Below are positions 1-4,567 of a stretch of DNA of 7,438 nucleotides, in pieces. Under the pieces are notes generated by a model. That model did not search any database, was not told the origin of the DNA, and saw only the letters and a list, made by a program, of their open reading frames with translations. Each line of letters opens with the position of its first letter. Position 1 is the stretch's first letter. The DNA comes from CAZESH01 sp964514665 (lineage in GTDB: Bacteria; Bacillota; Bacilli; Paenibacillales; KCTC-25726). A program made the position numbers and the translations under genes. The DNA is taken from positions 1-7,438 of the forward strand of contig CAZESH010000223.1 in NCBI GenBank assembly GCA_964514665.1, read 5' to 3'.

Positions 1-627
1 GAGCAACGGCGTTCCGCCAGTGGACGTCGTTTGGAACGGCTGGAAAAGGACCTGACCGGAGAAAAGAAATTGCTGAAAGAGGTTTTGTGGCCGGTTCTTC
101 ATTCGTTCGACGGAATGGATTTGGAGTATGAAATCAAGAGTACTTCGGGAATGAGCATATTTGTCGATGTGTTTTACCACCCGCTCGGTTTTGCGTTTGA
201 AAGCGAAGGTTACGTTGTGCATGCAGAGAATATTACGCGGGACCGTTTCTCATTCGAGCGTATGCGCATTCGCACGTTGGCACTGTACGGATACAAATAT
301 ATTCCCTTCAGTTGGGATGAGCAGGAGCAGCGTCCGGAAGCTTGCCGCCGAACATTTTACGAATTGCTTGGACGATTCTCGGGCACTGACGGAAATGCTT
401 TCCGGGAGCTGTCGGTATATGAGCGCGAAGTGCTTCGCTATGCGCTTCGCCTCAATCGGCCGCTGCGACTGGATGACGTGCGATATTGTTTGCAAAAGGG
501 ACCAGGGGCATGCATACAGGTGCTGCGGAAATTAGCGGATAAAAATCTGATTATGCCTTTAGGACGCGGAACCCAGAGAATTCACAAGTACGAGCTCGGA
601 AGCCGGGTGGCGGAATATATGCTTTGA
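1..627 (+). CDS. PD-(D/E)XK/DUF559-like nuclease-fold protein with C-terminal winged helix (5' partial)
   Basis: The frame is open to the left edge, so the true start lies upstream. The TTG at 31 has no clear ribosome binding site and is probably internal. Numbering from 31, residues about 44-96 follow the pattern of small Vsr/DUF559-type nuclease folds: FVDVFY (D46), then AFESEG (E57, E59), H64, an arginine-rich helix (R70, R72, R78, R81) and GYKYIPFSW at the position of the last core strand. The classical ExK lysine is not evident, so activity is uncertain. Residues about 128-190 look like a winged helix, with ELSVYEREVLRYAL as first helix, a CIQVLRKLADKNLI recognition-helix region and a basic wing (GRGTQRIHKYEL). 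Seen: the motifs. Inferred: a DNA-binding, possibly DNA-cutting, cytoplasmic protein. A decayed copy lies at 1917-2102, and both copies are followed by the same ~52-bp repeats, which suggests a duplicated unit. It could also be a regulator that lost catalysis. Confidence 0.55.
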   Translation, partial: EQRRSASGRRLERLEKDLTGEKKLLKEVLWPVLHSFDGMDLEYEIKSTSGMSIFVDVFYHPLGFAFESEGYVVHAENITRDRFSFERMRIRTLALYGYKYIPFSWDEQEQRPEACRRTFYELLGRFSGTDGNAFRELSVYEREVLRYALRLNRPLRLDDVRYCLQKGPGACIQVLRKLADKNLIMPLGRGTQRIHKYELGSRVAEYML

Positions 628-647
628 ACAGACTTCTCCCCGAAACT

Positions 648-751
648 CCCTAATGCGGAAAATCAAAATTGCAGCTGTCCCGGTGAGTGTGAATGAGTTC
701 TCCAATTCGGAAAACCGGAATAGGAGGAGGCGCGAGCGCGACCGGGTTACC
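648..751 (+). repeat. ~52-bp repeat array 1 (two clear units)
   Basis: Two units share a core that reads GAAAATCAAAATTG at 658 and GAAAACCGGAATAG at 710, exactly 52 bases apart. Each is preceded by a CTCC-AAT-like stretch. The first unit continues GCAGCTGTCCCGGTG (type A) and the second GGAGGAGG (type B). A possible third, eroded core (AAAATGAAATTG) lies near 757. The same units recur in the array at 2145-2345, in the same order. The array starts about 20 bases after the stop of the nuclease-like gene. No protein is read through it convincingly, because a 52-base period rotates the reading frame. Confidence 0.7.
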
Positions 752-780
752 AGGAAAAAATGAAATTGATAAATCGTTCC

Positions 781-801
781 AAATAATGTGAGCAATTATT
801 T
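781..801. promoter_or_regulatory. 7-bp perfect inverted repeat, possible operator
   Basis: AAATAAT and ATTATTT flank the 7-base centre GTGAGCA. This is the most symmetric element in the AT-rich gap between the repeat array and the small gene at 969. The gap (628-968) otherwise holds only the repeat array and AT-rich DNA with loose -10-like hexamers (TAAGAT at 844, TAAAAT at 849) and no convincing -35 at proper spacing. An operator for the downstream small-ORF/GNAT pair is possible but unproven. Confidence 0.25.
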
Positions 802-968
802 AGACTGTCCTATCTTCACATATACAGCCATATAAGATGATGTTAAGATAAAATTAGAAATAAGCATGTAGATTTACTTGTTCATTCTTTCAGGTGCAGA
901 ATCCTTCAGTGGAAATGCTGATACCAGGAGGGATGAAAATGACCAAGAGGAAAAAAGGAGGTCGACAT

Positions 969-1142
969 ATGATGACGAATATGACCAAACCGATTCATCC
1001 TACAAATTTGGAATTTGAAAACAAAGAAGAGATGCAAAAATTCATCAACTATGCGACCAGTAAAGAGAAAACCAAAAGTGAAGGCCTGGATCGGATGCGT
1101 GAGCTCATGAAAAACCATAAGCCGGCGCCGGAAAGGAAATAA
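969..1142 (+). CDS. small hypothetical protein, candidate antitoxin partner of the GNAT gene
   Basis: I do not recognise a family. I chose the ATG at 969 because AAAAAAGGAGG ends 7 bases before it, which gives a 57-residue, highly charged, probably helical protein. It begins MMTNMTKPIHP, has an acidic middle (LEFENKEEMQKFINYA) and a basic tail (MKNHKPAPERK). A second in-frame ATG at 939, with its own AGGAGGG 6 bases upstream, would add ten basic residues (MTKRKKGGRH), and the frame stays open from a GTG at 894. The stop lies 5 bases before the TTG start of the GNAT gene, so the two are almost certainly cotranscribed. A small gene immediately ahead of a TacT-like GNAT is the usual antitoxin position. 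However, the protein does not show the classical DUF1778 ribbon-helix-helix pattern to my eye, so that role is inferred from position only. Confidence 0.65.
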   Translation: MMTNMTKPIHPTNLEFENKEEMQKFINYATSKEKTKSEGLDRMRELMKNHKPAPERK

Positions 1143-1147
1143 TTTTC

Positions 1148-1660
1148 TTGATTATGCTTACGTTTGAGTATATATCACCGGAACATCAACAAGTAATCCA
1201 AGAATTCAATTGCGCCGACGAAATTCGTATCGAATTATTTTTAAAAGAGCAAGCGATTAAACTGCAGCAACTACGATCAGCGGTTACCCGACTATATTTT
1301 GATGAAAATCATAATCTGGTCGGGTATTTTACATTGTACAATGATTTAATCCATGTATGGGCAGGCCAAGCACAGAGGCATAATTGGGTATTGCCGGACA
1401 CGCATGATTATTTTCCTGCAGTTAAGCTTCATTATTTGGCTGTTGACCAAAAGTTTCGAAAACAAAAGTACGGCGAGTTTCTGCTTGCAGAAGCTGTTAA
1501 TGCTGTAGAAGAGATAGCTTCATCCAGCGGATGCACATTTATTACAATTGAAGCCTTGACTAATGCGATTGAATTCTATGAGAGTTTTGTTGTCAGGCAA
1601 AGAAATCCGGGAAGCGGAGAATACATGAATATGGTTTTGAAACTTGATGAATTATGGTAA
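1148..1660 (+). CDS. GNAT-family N-acetyltransferase, TacT-toxin-like
   Basis: This 170-residue protein matches the layout of TacT/AtaT-type GNAT toxins. It has an N-terminal FNCADEIRIELFLKEQA (compare the family's 'F-C-x3-LD-x-FL-x3-A'). VGYFTLYNDLI follows at 58-68, then the motif-A strand KLHYLAVD at 93-100, and the AAAS-like FYESF near 143-147 with Tyr144 in the usual catalytic position. Known members acetylate the amino group of aminoacyl-tRNAs and stop translation; related GNATs have other substrates. The acetyl-CoA pyrophosphate loop, normally R/Q-x-x-G-x-G/A, reads R104-K-Q-K-Y-G109, so the first glycine is lysine. The TTG at 1148 is favoured because AAAGGA (1132-1137) lies 10 bases upstream; the ATG at 1154 would leave 16. 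It sits directly behind the small gene ending at 1142, and the pair is flanked by two copies of the nuclease-gene/repeat unit. Confidence 0.8.
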   Translation: MIMLTFEYISPEHQQVIQEFNCADEIRIELFLKEQAIKLQQLRSAVTRLYFDENHNLVGYFTLYNDLIHVWAGQAQRHNWVLPDTHDYFPAVKLHYLAVDQKFRKQKYGEFLLAEAVNAVEEIASSSGCTFITIEALTNAIEFYESFVVRQRNPGSGEYMNMVLKLDELW

Positions 1661-1784
1661 AAGTCGGTAAGACCTCAACTAATCGTGGCAATGGCACTAT
1701 CAACCAGTGAAAAGACATGAATGATGTTACAGCACAAAATGCAATGTGCGGCATGATGTAAGAAAATCGCTAAGCTTTAATCTC

Positions 1785-1916
1785 CCGGATTCGCATAGGA
1801 ACCACTAACGCCTTCCGGCCTCTTATCCGACGGCAGGCTCCTGTAATCCGGTTGCATATACAAAGACGGAGGAACCGTCGATTCAGGGCAGCAATGTCCG
1901 AATCAGCGGTTTTTTT
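1785..1916 (+). other. candidate structured leader RNA / attenuator (class unknown)
   Basis: Within the non-coding stretch after the GNAT stop, CCGGATT (1785-1791) pairs perfectly with AATCCGG (1845-1851) and encloses a small GCC-TTCC-GGC hairpin near 1810. A further hairpin, GACGG-AGGAA-CCGTC (1865-1879), shares its 3' arm with the base of the terminator stem that follows, so the two structures exclude each other. A closed stem, an alternative hairpin and then a terminator is the architecture of a riboswitch-type leader. I could not match it to a known class; GGAGGAACC at 1869-1876 faintly recalls the c-di-AMP (ydaO) motif, but the rest of that motif is missing. What follows is the decayed gene copy, so any regulated gene is gone. 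The stretch 1661-1784 shows only weak hairpins and no gene. Confidence 0.3.
1875..1916 (+). terminator. intrinsic terminator
   Basis: The stem runs CCGTCGATTC-A-GGGCA, loop GCAA (a GNRA tetraloop), then TGTCCGAATCAGCGG. It pairs with one bulged A, two G-U pairs and one mismatch, and is followed directly by seven T residues (1910-1916). It would end transcription from the small-ORF/GNAT operon, or serve as the expression platform of the structured leader that overlaps it. Confidence 0.65.
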
Positions 1917-2102
1917 GTTAGGGATGAGCTGGAGCATCGTCCGGAAACTTGCAGCCGTTCATTGTACGAGCTGCTTGGACGATATTCGGGCACTGATGGA
2001 AAGGCTTTCCGGGAGCTGTCTCTGATTATGCCTTTAGGACGCGGAACCAAGAGAATTCACCAGTAGGAGCTCGGAAGCCGGGTGGCGGAATATATGCTTT
2101 GA
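1917..2102 (+). pseudogene. decayed, truncated second copy of the nuclease/winged-helix gene
   Basis: From GATGAG at 1923 the sequence follows the gene ending at 627. It corresponds to 316-413 and then, after a 132-base in-frame deletion (the equivalent of 414-545), to 546-627. The deletion removes most of the winged-helix domain. All sequence upstream of residue 96, including the putative nuclease core, is missing. A TAC tyrosine codon has become TAG at 2064-2066. By my count the first block differs at 14 of 99 positions and the second at 3 of 81. The original TGA is kept at 2100-2102. The copy is followed by the same ~52-bp repeats as the intact gene, in the same orientation. Confidence 0.85.
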
Positions 2103-2144
2103 ACAAAAGAGAGCAGGAGCTTGTACAGGTGCGTTCGGATCAGT

Positions 2145-2345
2145 CTCTAATGCAGAAAATCGAAATAGCAGCAGTCCCGGTGCGAGAAGAGGAATGCTCC
2201 AATGCCGAAAATCGAAATAGGAGGAGTTCTGAATGCAGTAGAAGCAGCCTCCAATTTCGAAAATCGAAATAGCAACTGTCCTGGTCGAGTAGAATCCGCT
2301 CGCTGATGTAAAAACCGGAATAGAGGGATAGGCTTCAGCGGACGG
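2145..2345 (+). repeat. ~52-bp repeat array 2 (four units, alternating A-B-A-B)
   Basis: The core GAAAATCGAAATAG starts at 2155, 2207 and 2259, with an eroded version (AAAAACCGGAATAG) at 2310; spacings are 52, 52 and 51. Each core follows a CTCYAAT-like stretch. After the core, units one and three continue GCAGCAGTCCCGGT / GCAACTGTCCTGGT (type A), while units two and four continue GAGGAG / AGGGATAG (type B), so the higher-order period is about 104 bases. In the third unit, ATTTCGA-AAA-TCGAAAT (2253-2269) is a perfect 7-bp hairpin. In type B units CTCC can pair with the GGAG after the core. Array 1 (648-751) has the same A-B order. No coding capacity is apparent on either strand. Confidence 0.8.
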
Positions 2346-2361
2346 GGCGCGCGATCTTTTG

Positions 2362-2390
2362 TTTCCAGCCGGGCGGTTTTGCTGTACGAT
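2362..2390 (+). promoter_or_regulatory. possible sigma-A promoter of the isomerase-like gene
   Basis: TTTCCA at 2362-2367 and TACGAT at 2385-2390 each match four of six consensus positions and are separated by 17 bases. The gene start at 2456 lies about 60 bases downstream. This is the best placed candidate after the repeat array, but neither box is strong. Confidence 0.35.
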
Positions 2391-2455
2391 AAAGAGAAAG
2401 ATAGAAATAAATGGATGAGATTGAAGGATATCAATAAGATGGAAGGAGGAATGTC

Positions 2456-3286
2456 ATGCCCTATTTGTCATTGACCACTTGGAGCTTGCACCGCAACCTT
2501 GGTCCGCTGCGCTGGACACAATGGGATGAGGCGAACAGCCGCCATGTCGTGGCGGAGCAGACGCAGCCGGAAACCATCAGCCTGCTGGAGCTGCCTGCCG
2601 CGCTTGCGGCCCAAGGGTTCCGCGCGCTGGAGGTGTGCCATTTCAATTTTCCGAGCACTGCGCCGGAATATTTGCAGAAGCTGCGCCAGGCGTTTGAAGC
2701 CGCCGGCTTGACGTTTTACACGCTTCTGATCGACTACGGAGATATCAGCAGCGGCAACCCGGTCCGCCGCGAAGCTGATCTCCGCTTCATCGAAGCGTGG
2801 ATCGACCACGCCGCGGCCGCCGGGGCGCAGCGTGTGCGCGTGATCGCCGGCGATGCCGAGCCGGACGATCATGCAGCCTTGGCGCGTTCCGCGGAGGCAC
2901 TGGCGCGCCTGGCCGAATACGCCAAGGCGAAGGGCGTGCGGGTGATCACGGAAAATTTCCGCCCGCTCTCTTCTACAGCGGTGAACTGCGTTCACCTGCT
3001 GGAGGCTTGCGAAGGCCGCATCGGGCTGACGTCCGATTTCGGCAACTTTGCGCCGCAGAACAAATACGAGGAGCTGGCCGTCACCGTTCCCCGCAGCGAA
3101 TCGATTCATGCGAAAGCGCAGTACGATGAAGAGGGCGTGCCGAATGCGGCGGAATTCCAGCGCTGTCTGGATTTAGTCCGCGACACCGGGTATGAAGGAC
3201 CGATAACGGTCGTTTACGACGGTCCCTGCGATTTGTGGGCAGGCATCGAGCGCACGAGAAAGCTGATCGAACCGTATTTGACGTAA
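2456..3286 (+). CDS. sugar phosphate isomerase/epimerase family protein (xylose isomerase-like TIM barrel)
   Basis: The 276-residue length suits the AP-endonuclease-2/xylose-isomerase-like superfamily, cytoplasmic metal-dependent TIM barrels that usually isomerise or epimerise sugars or related polyols. Landmarks in order are LSLTTWSLHR at the first strand, FRALEVCHFNFP (E59, H62), RVRVIAGDAE near 126-135, VITENF (E166, probable metal ligand), LTSDFGNF (D194) and SIHAKAQYDEEG (H218). The last strand reads PITVVYDGP, where many relatives carry the fourth ligand Glu (as in 'LSIEY'); no Glu sits there, so metal binding may differ. The start is firm: AAGGAGG (2443-2449) lies 6 bases before ATG. 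The gene appears monocistronic and is clearly richer in GC than its flanks, so it may have a different history from the repeat-rich DNA to its left. The substrate cannot be told from sequence. Confidence 0.85.
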   Translation: MPYLSLTTWSLHRNLGPLRWTQWDEANSRHVVAEQTQPETISLLELPAALAAQGFRALEVCHFNFPSTAPEYLQKLRQAFEAAGLTFYTLLIDYGDISSGNPVRREADLRFIEAWIDHAAAAGAQRVRVIAGDAEPDDHAALARSAEALARLAEYAKAKGVRVITENFRPLSSTAVNCVHLLEACEGRIGLTSDFGNFAPQNKYEELAVTVPRSESIHAKAQYDEEGVPNAAEFQRCLDLVRDTGYEGPITVVYDGPCDLWAGIERTRKLIEPYLT

Positions 3287-3364
3287 TGAAGGATACCGGG
3301 GGAATAAGGGGTTTCCGTTTGCGCCGTGGAAAGAATCGGAAATGCAGGTTTTGGTAAGGTAAGC

Positions 3365-3370
3365 TATAAT
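3365..3370 (+). promoter_or_regulatory. -10 element of the mntA-hepT operon
   Basis: TATAAT at 3365-3370 is a perfect sigma-A -10 box, 30 bases ahead of the GTG start. The -35 region at 17 bases spacing (ATGCAG, 3342-3347) is poor, so the promoter may need an activator or be weak. The only symmetry nearby is TTTCCG/CGGAAA around 3312-3343, which overlaps the -35 area and could be an operator. Confidence 0.5.
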
Positions 3371-3399
3371 AAGAAAAAAAAGAACAGAGGTGCGGTAGC

Positions 3400-3723
3400 G
3401 TGCGAATGCAATTCGGTCCAACGCTGGTTCAACAGCTGGAGTCCATCGTTTCATCTTTTCCGGAGGTGCGGAAAGTGATTCTCTTCGGTTCCCGTGCAAG
3501 GGGAGATGCCGAAGAGCGTTCTGATATTGATTTGGCTGTTGAAGCTCAGGGTTTATCCCAGACCGGATGGTTGCAGCTAGTCGATCAATTGGAAAATTTG
3601 GATACGCTGCTGTCCGTTGACATCATCAATCTGCCCGAAGCTGCCCAAACGTTGCGGGAACGAATCCTTTCAGAAGGTAAGGTCGTGTTTGAACAATCCG
3701 AAAAGCAAGCAAAGTTTGATTAA
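3400..3723 (+). CDS. mntA: MntA-type minimal nucleotidyltransferase, antitoxin of the HEPN toxin
   Basis: This 107-residue protein carries the minimal-nucleotidyltransferase signature GS-x10-D-x-D exactly (G30, S31, D42, D44 in GSRARGDAEERSDID) and a third acidic residue D74 in LLSVDIINL. In characterised pairs such proteins neutralise the partner HEPN ribonuclease by adding AMP to a tyrosine next to its active-site histidine; here the partner is the overlapping hepT. The start is GTG 3400, with AGAGGTG (3386-3392) 7 bases upstream; an in-frame ATG at 3406 is less well spaced. The length and all catalytic residues look intact, so the antitoxin is probably active. It is the first gene of a two-gene, possibly three-gene, operon that has its own promoter and a terminator at 4339. 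Confidence 0.92.
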   Translation: MRMQFGPTLVQQLESIVSSFPEVRKVILFGSRARGDAEERSDIDLAVEAQGLSQTGWLQLVDQLENLDTLLSVDIINLPEAAQTLRERILSEGKVVFEQSEKQAKFD

Positions 3724-4153
3724 TCTGGGCCATGCCCTGAAAAGATTAAAGGAAGCGTTGCAAGAACCTATGCGAAGCAGTCTGGTCATTGATGGAACGA
3801 TCCAACGGTTTGAATTTGTTGTCGAATTATATTGGAAAACGTTCAAAAGGCTTCTTGCCGAAGAAGGCATTCAGAGCACTACACCGAGAGAGGCGCTGCA
3901 AAAGGCGTATGAGGCGCATTGGATCGATCAAGAGACAGCCTGGCTGCAAATGCTCAAAGACAAGAATGAGACCTCCCATGTGTATGACGAGGAGTCGGCC
4001 AAGCGCATTTACGATCATATACGTGAATACTATCCGGAACTGGAACGAACGTACGATTTCCTCCTTCGAAAATTTGCGCAAAAAAAATTGAATTTCCCGA
4101 CAATGATCGGGGGGATATTTATTGGCGCGCCTAAGCTAAATAAGCCTGTGTGA
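3689..4153 (+). CDS. hepT: HepT-like HEPN-domain toxin (HI0074-type, 'nucleotidyltransferase substrate-binding' family)
   Basis: The protein matches the HI0074-type HEPN family along its length: LINLGHALKRLKEALQEP, VIDGTIQRFEFVVELYWKTFKRLLAEEGI, TPREALQKAYEAHWID and the active-site stretch DKNETSHVYDEE. HEPN toxins are RNases using R-x4-6-H; HepT uses R-x4-H-x-Y, with the Tyr as the site AMPylated by MntA. Here the motif is K92-x4-H97-x-Y99, so Arg is replaced by Lys while His and Tyr are kept. I place the start at TTG 3689, 6 bases after AAGGTAAGG, which gives 154 residues and a 35-base overlap with mntA (translational coupling). The frame is open upstream to an ATG at 3617, but that extension reads as mntA sequence in another frame. 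After LLRKF the frame crosses an A8 run (4080-4087) into an unusual tail (NFPTMIGGIFIGAP); with one A fewer the protein would end at 133 residues. Confidence 0.88.
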   Translation: MNNPKSKQSLINLGHALKRLKEALQEPMRSSLVIDGTIQRFEFVVELYWKTFKRLLAEEGIQSTTPREALQKAYEAHWIDQETAWLQMLKDKNETSHVYDEESAKRIYDHIREYYPELERTYDFLLRKFAQKKLNFPTMIGGIFIGAPKLNKPV

Positions 4154-4207
4154 GCGAACGAGAATCTGACAAAGGTGTTTATTATTTGGGAGTGAATCGA
4201 GGTCAGA

Positions 4208-4315
4208 TTGGATCAGCATCAGCGGATACTCGACAACCATACCCACAGCATCGACATATTGCACCGCAACCATCTGCGGCTCGAAACCGAAGTCGAGAAG
4301 CTGAAAAGCAAATGA
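4208..4315 (+). CDS. possible 35-residue small protein at the end of the mntA-hepT operon
   Basis: A TTG at 4208, 4 bases after GAGGT (4199-4203), opens a 35-codon frame ending at TGA 4313. It reads MDQHQRILDNHTHSID, then ILHRNHLRLETEVEKLKSK: polar, His-rich, with I/L/V spaced as in an amphipathic helix or short coiled coil, unlike a random frame. The terminator at 4339 follows at natural distance. I recognise no family. A competing frame (GTG 4150 to 4356, 68 codons) starts inside the hepT stop but has the Ser/Arg/Pro/Gln-rich look of an out-of-frame reading. It may be real, a remnant or chance. Confidence 0.35.
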   Translation: MDQHQRILDNHTHSIDILHRNHLRLETEVEKLKSK

Positions 4316-4338
4316 AACGTCATACCCACAATATAGAA

Positions 4339-4385
4339 GCCCCGGATTCCGCGTGAAGTGCACAAACACGAATCCGGGGCCTTTT
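4339..4385 (+). terminator. intrinsic terminator of the mntA-hepT operon
   Basis: GCCCCGGATTC (4339-4349) and GAATCCGGGGC (4370-4380) form a perfect 11-bp stem around a 20-base loop, followed by CTTTT. It closes the toxin-antitoxin transcription unit. No further gene is visible between here and the promoter at 4487; that gap has only a weak AGAGG/CCTCT hairpin near 4430 and an AT-rich stretch. Confidence 0.85.
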
Positions 4386-4486
4386 GCCGTCTGTGCGGCT
4401 CGAAAAATGAAGTTGTTGGACGAATCAAGAGGACTTTCGCCCTCTGCTGAAATTTCGGTTCTTTTCTATTTTTTACTTAAAAGTGA

Positions 4487-4515
4487 TTGCTACCTCCTTG
4501 CGCTCCCGTTAAGAT
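4487..4515 (+). promoter_or_regulatory. possible sigma-A promoter of the ydcF-like gene
   Basis: TTGCTA (4487-4492) and TAAGAT (4510-4515) each match four of six consensus bases at the optimal 17-base spacing, about 50 bases ahead of the start at 4568. A second -10-like box, GATAAT, lies at 4513 but at poor spacing. Confidence 0.4.
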
Positions 4516-4567
4516 AATAAAGGAATAAAATGTACTTGAAAGCATAATCCAGAACTATGAGGTGCTT

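Noticed and set aside
559..795. 78-codon minus-strand reading frame overlapping the end of the nuclease gene and array 1
   Set aside because: It is antisense to a better supported gene and the repeat array, with no start signals.
1785..1904. Known riboswitch (c-di-AMP ydaO or c-di-GMP GEMM-I)
   Set aside because: Short matches (GGAGGAACC; GCCTTCCGGCCT) exist, but the other conserved parts of either motif, such as GGGGUGAAUC or the GGGCAAACC stem, are absent.
648..2345. CRISPR array
   Set aside because: The units are related along most of their length, with no unique spacers of constant size between identical repeats, there are few units and no cas genes.
2147..2434. 95-codon minus-strand reading frame across repeat array 2
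   Set aside because: It reads through the ~52-base repeats, whose period is not a multiple of three; it has low-complexity Ser/Leu/Phe composition, no ribosome binding site and no family likeness.
2468..3109. Long minus-strand frame (213 codons) opposite the isomerase-like gene
   Set aside because: A mirror frame is typical of GC-rich coding DNA; the plus-strand gene has a strong ribosome binding site and clear family motifs.
4150..4356. 68-codon GTG frame overlapping the hepT stop
   Set aside because: Its Ser/Arg/Pro/Gln-rich composition looks out of frame, it runs into the terminator stem, and the frame at 4208 is more protein-like.
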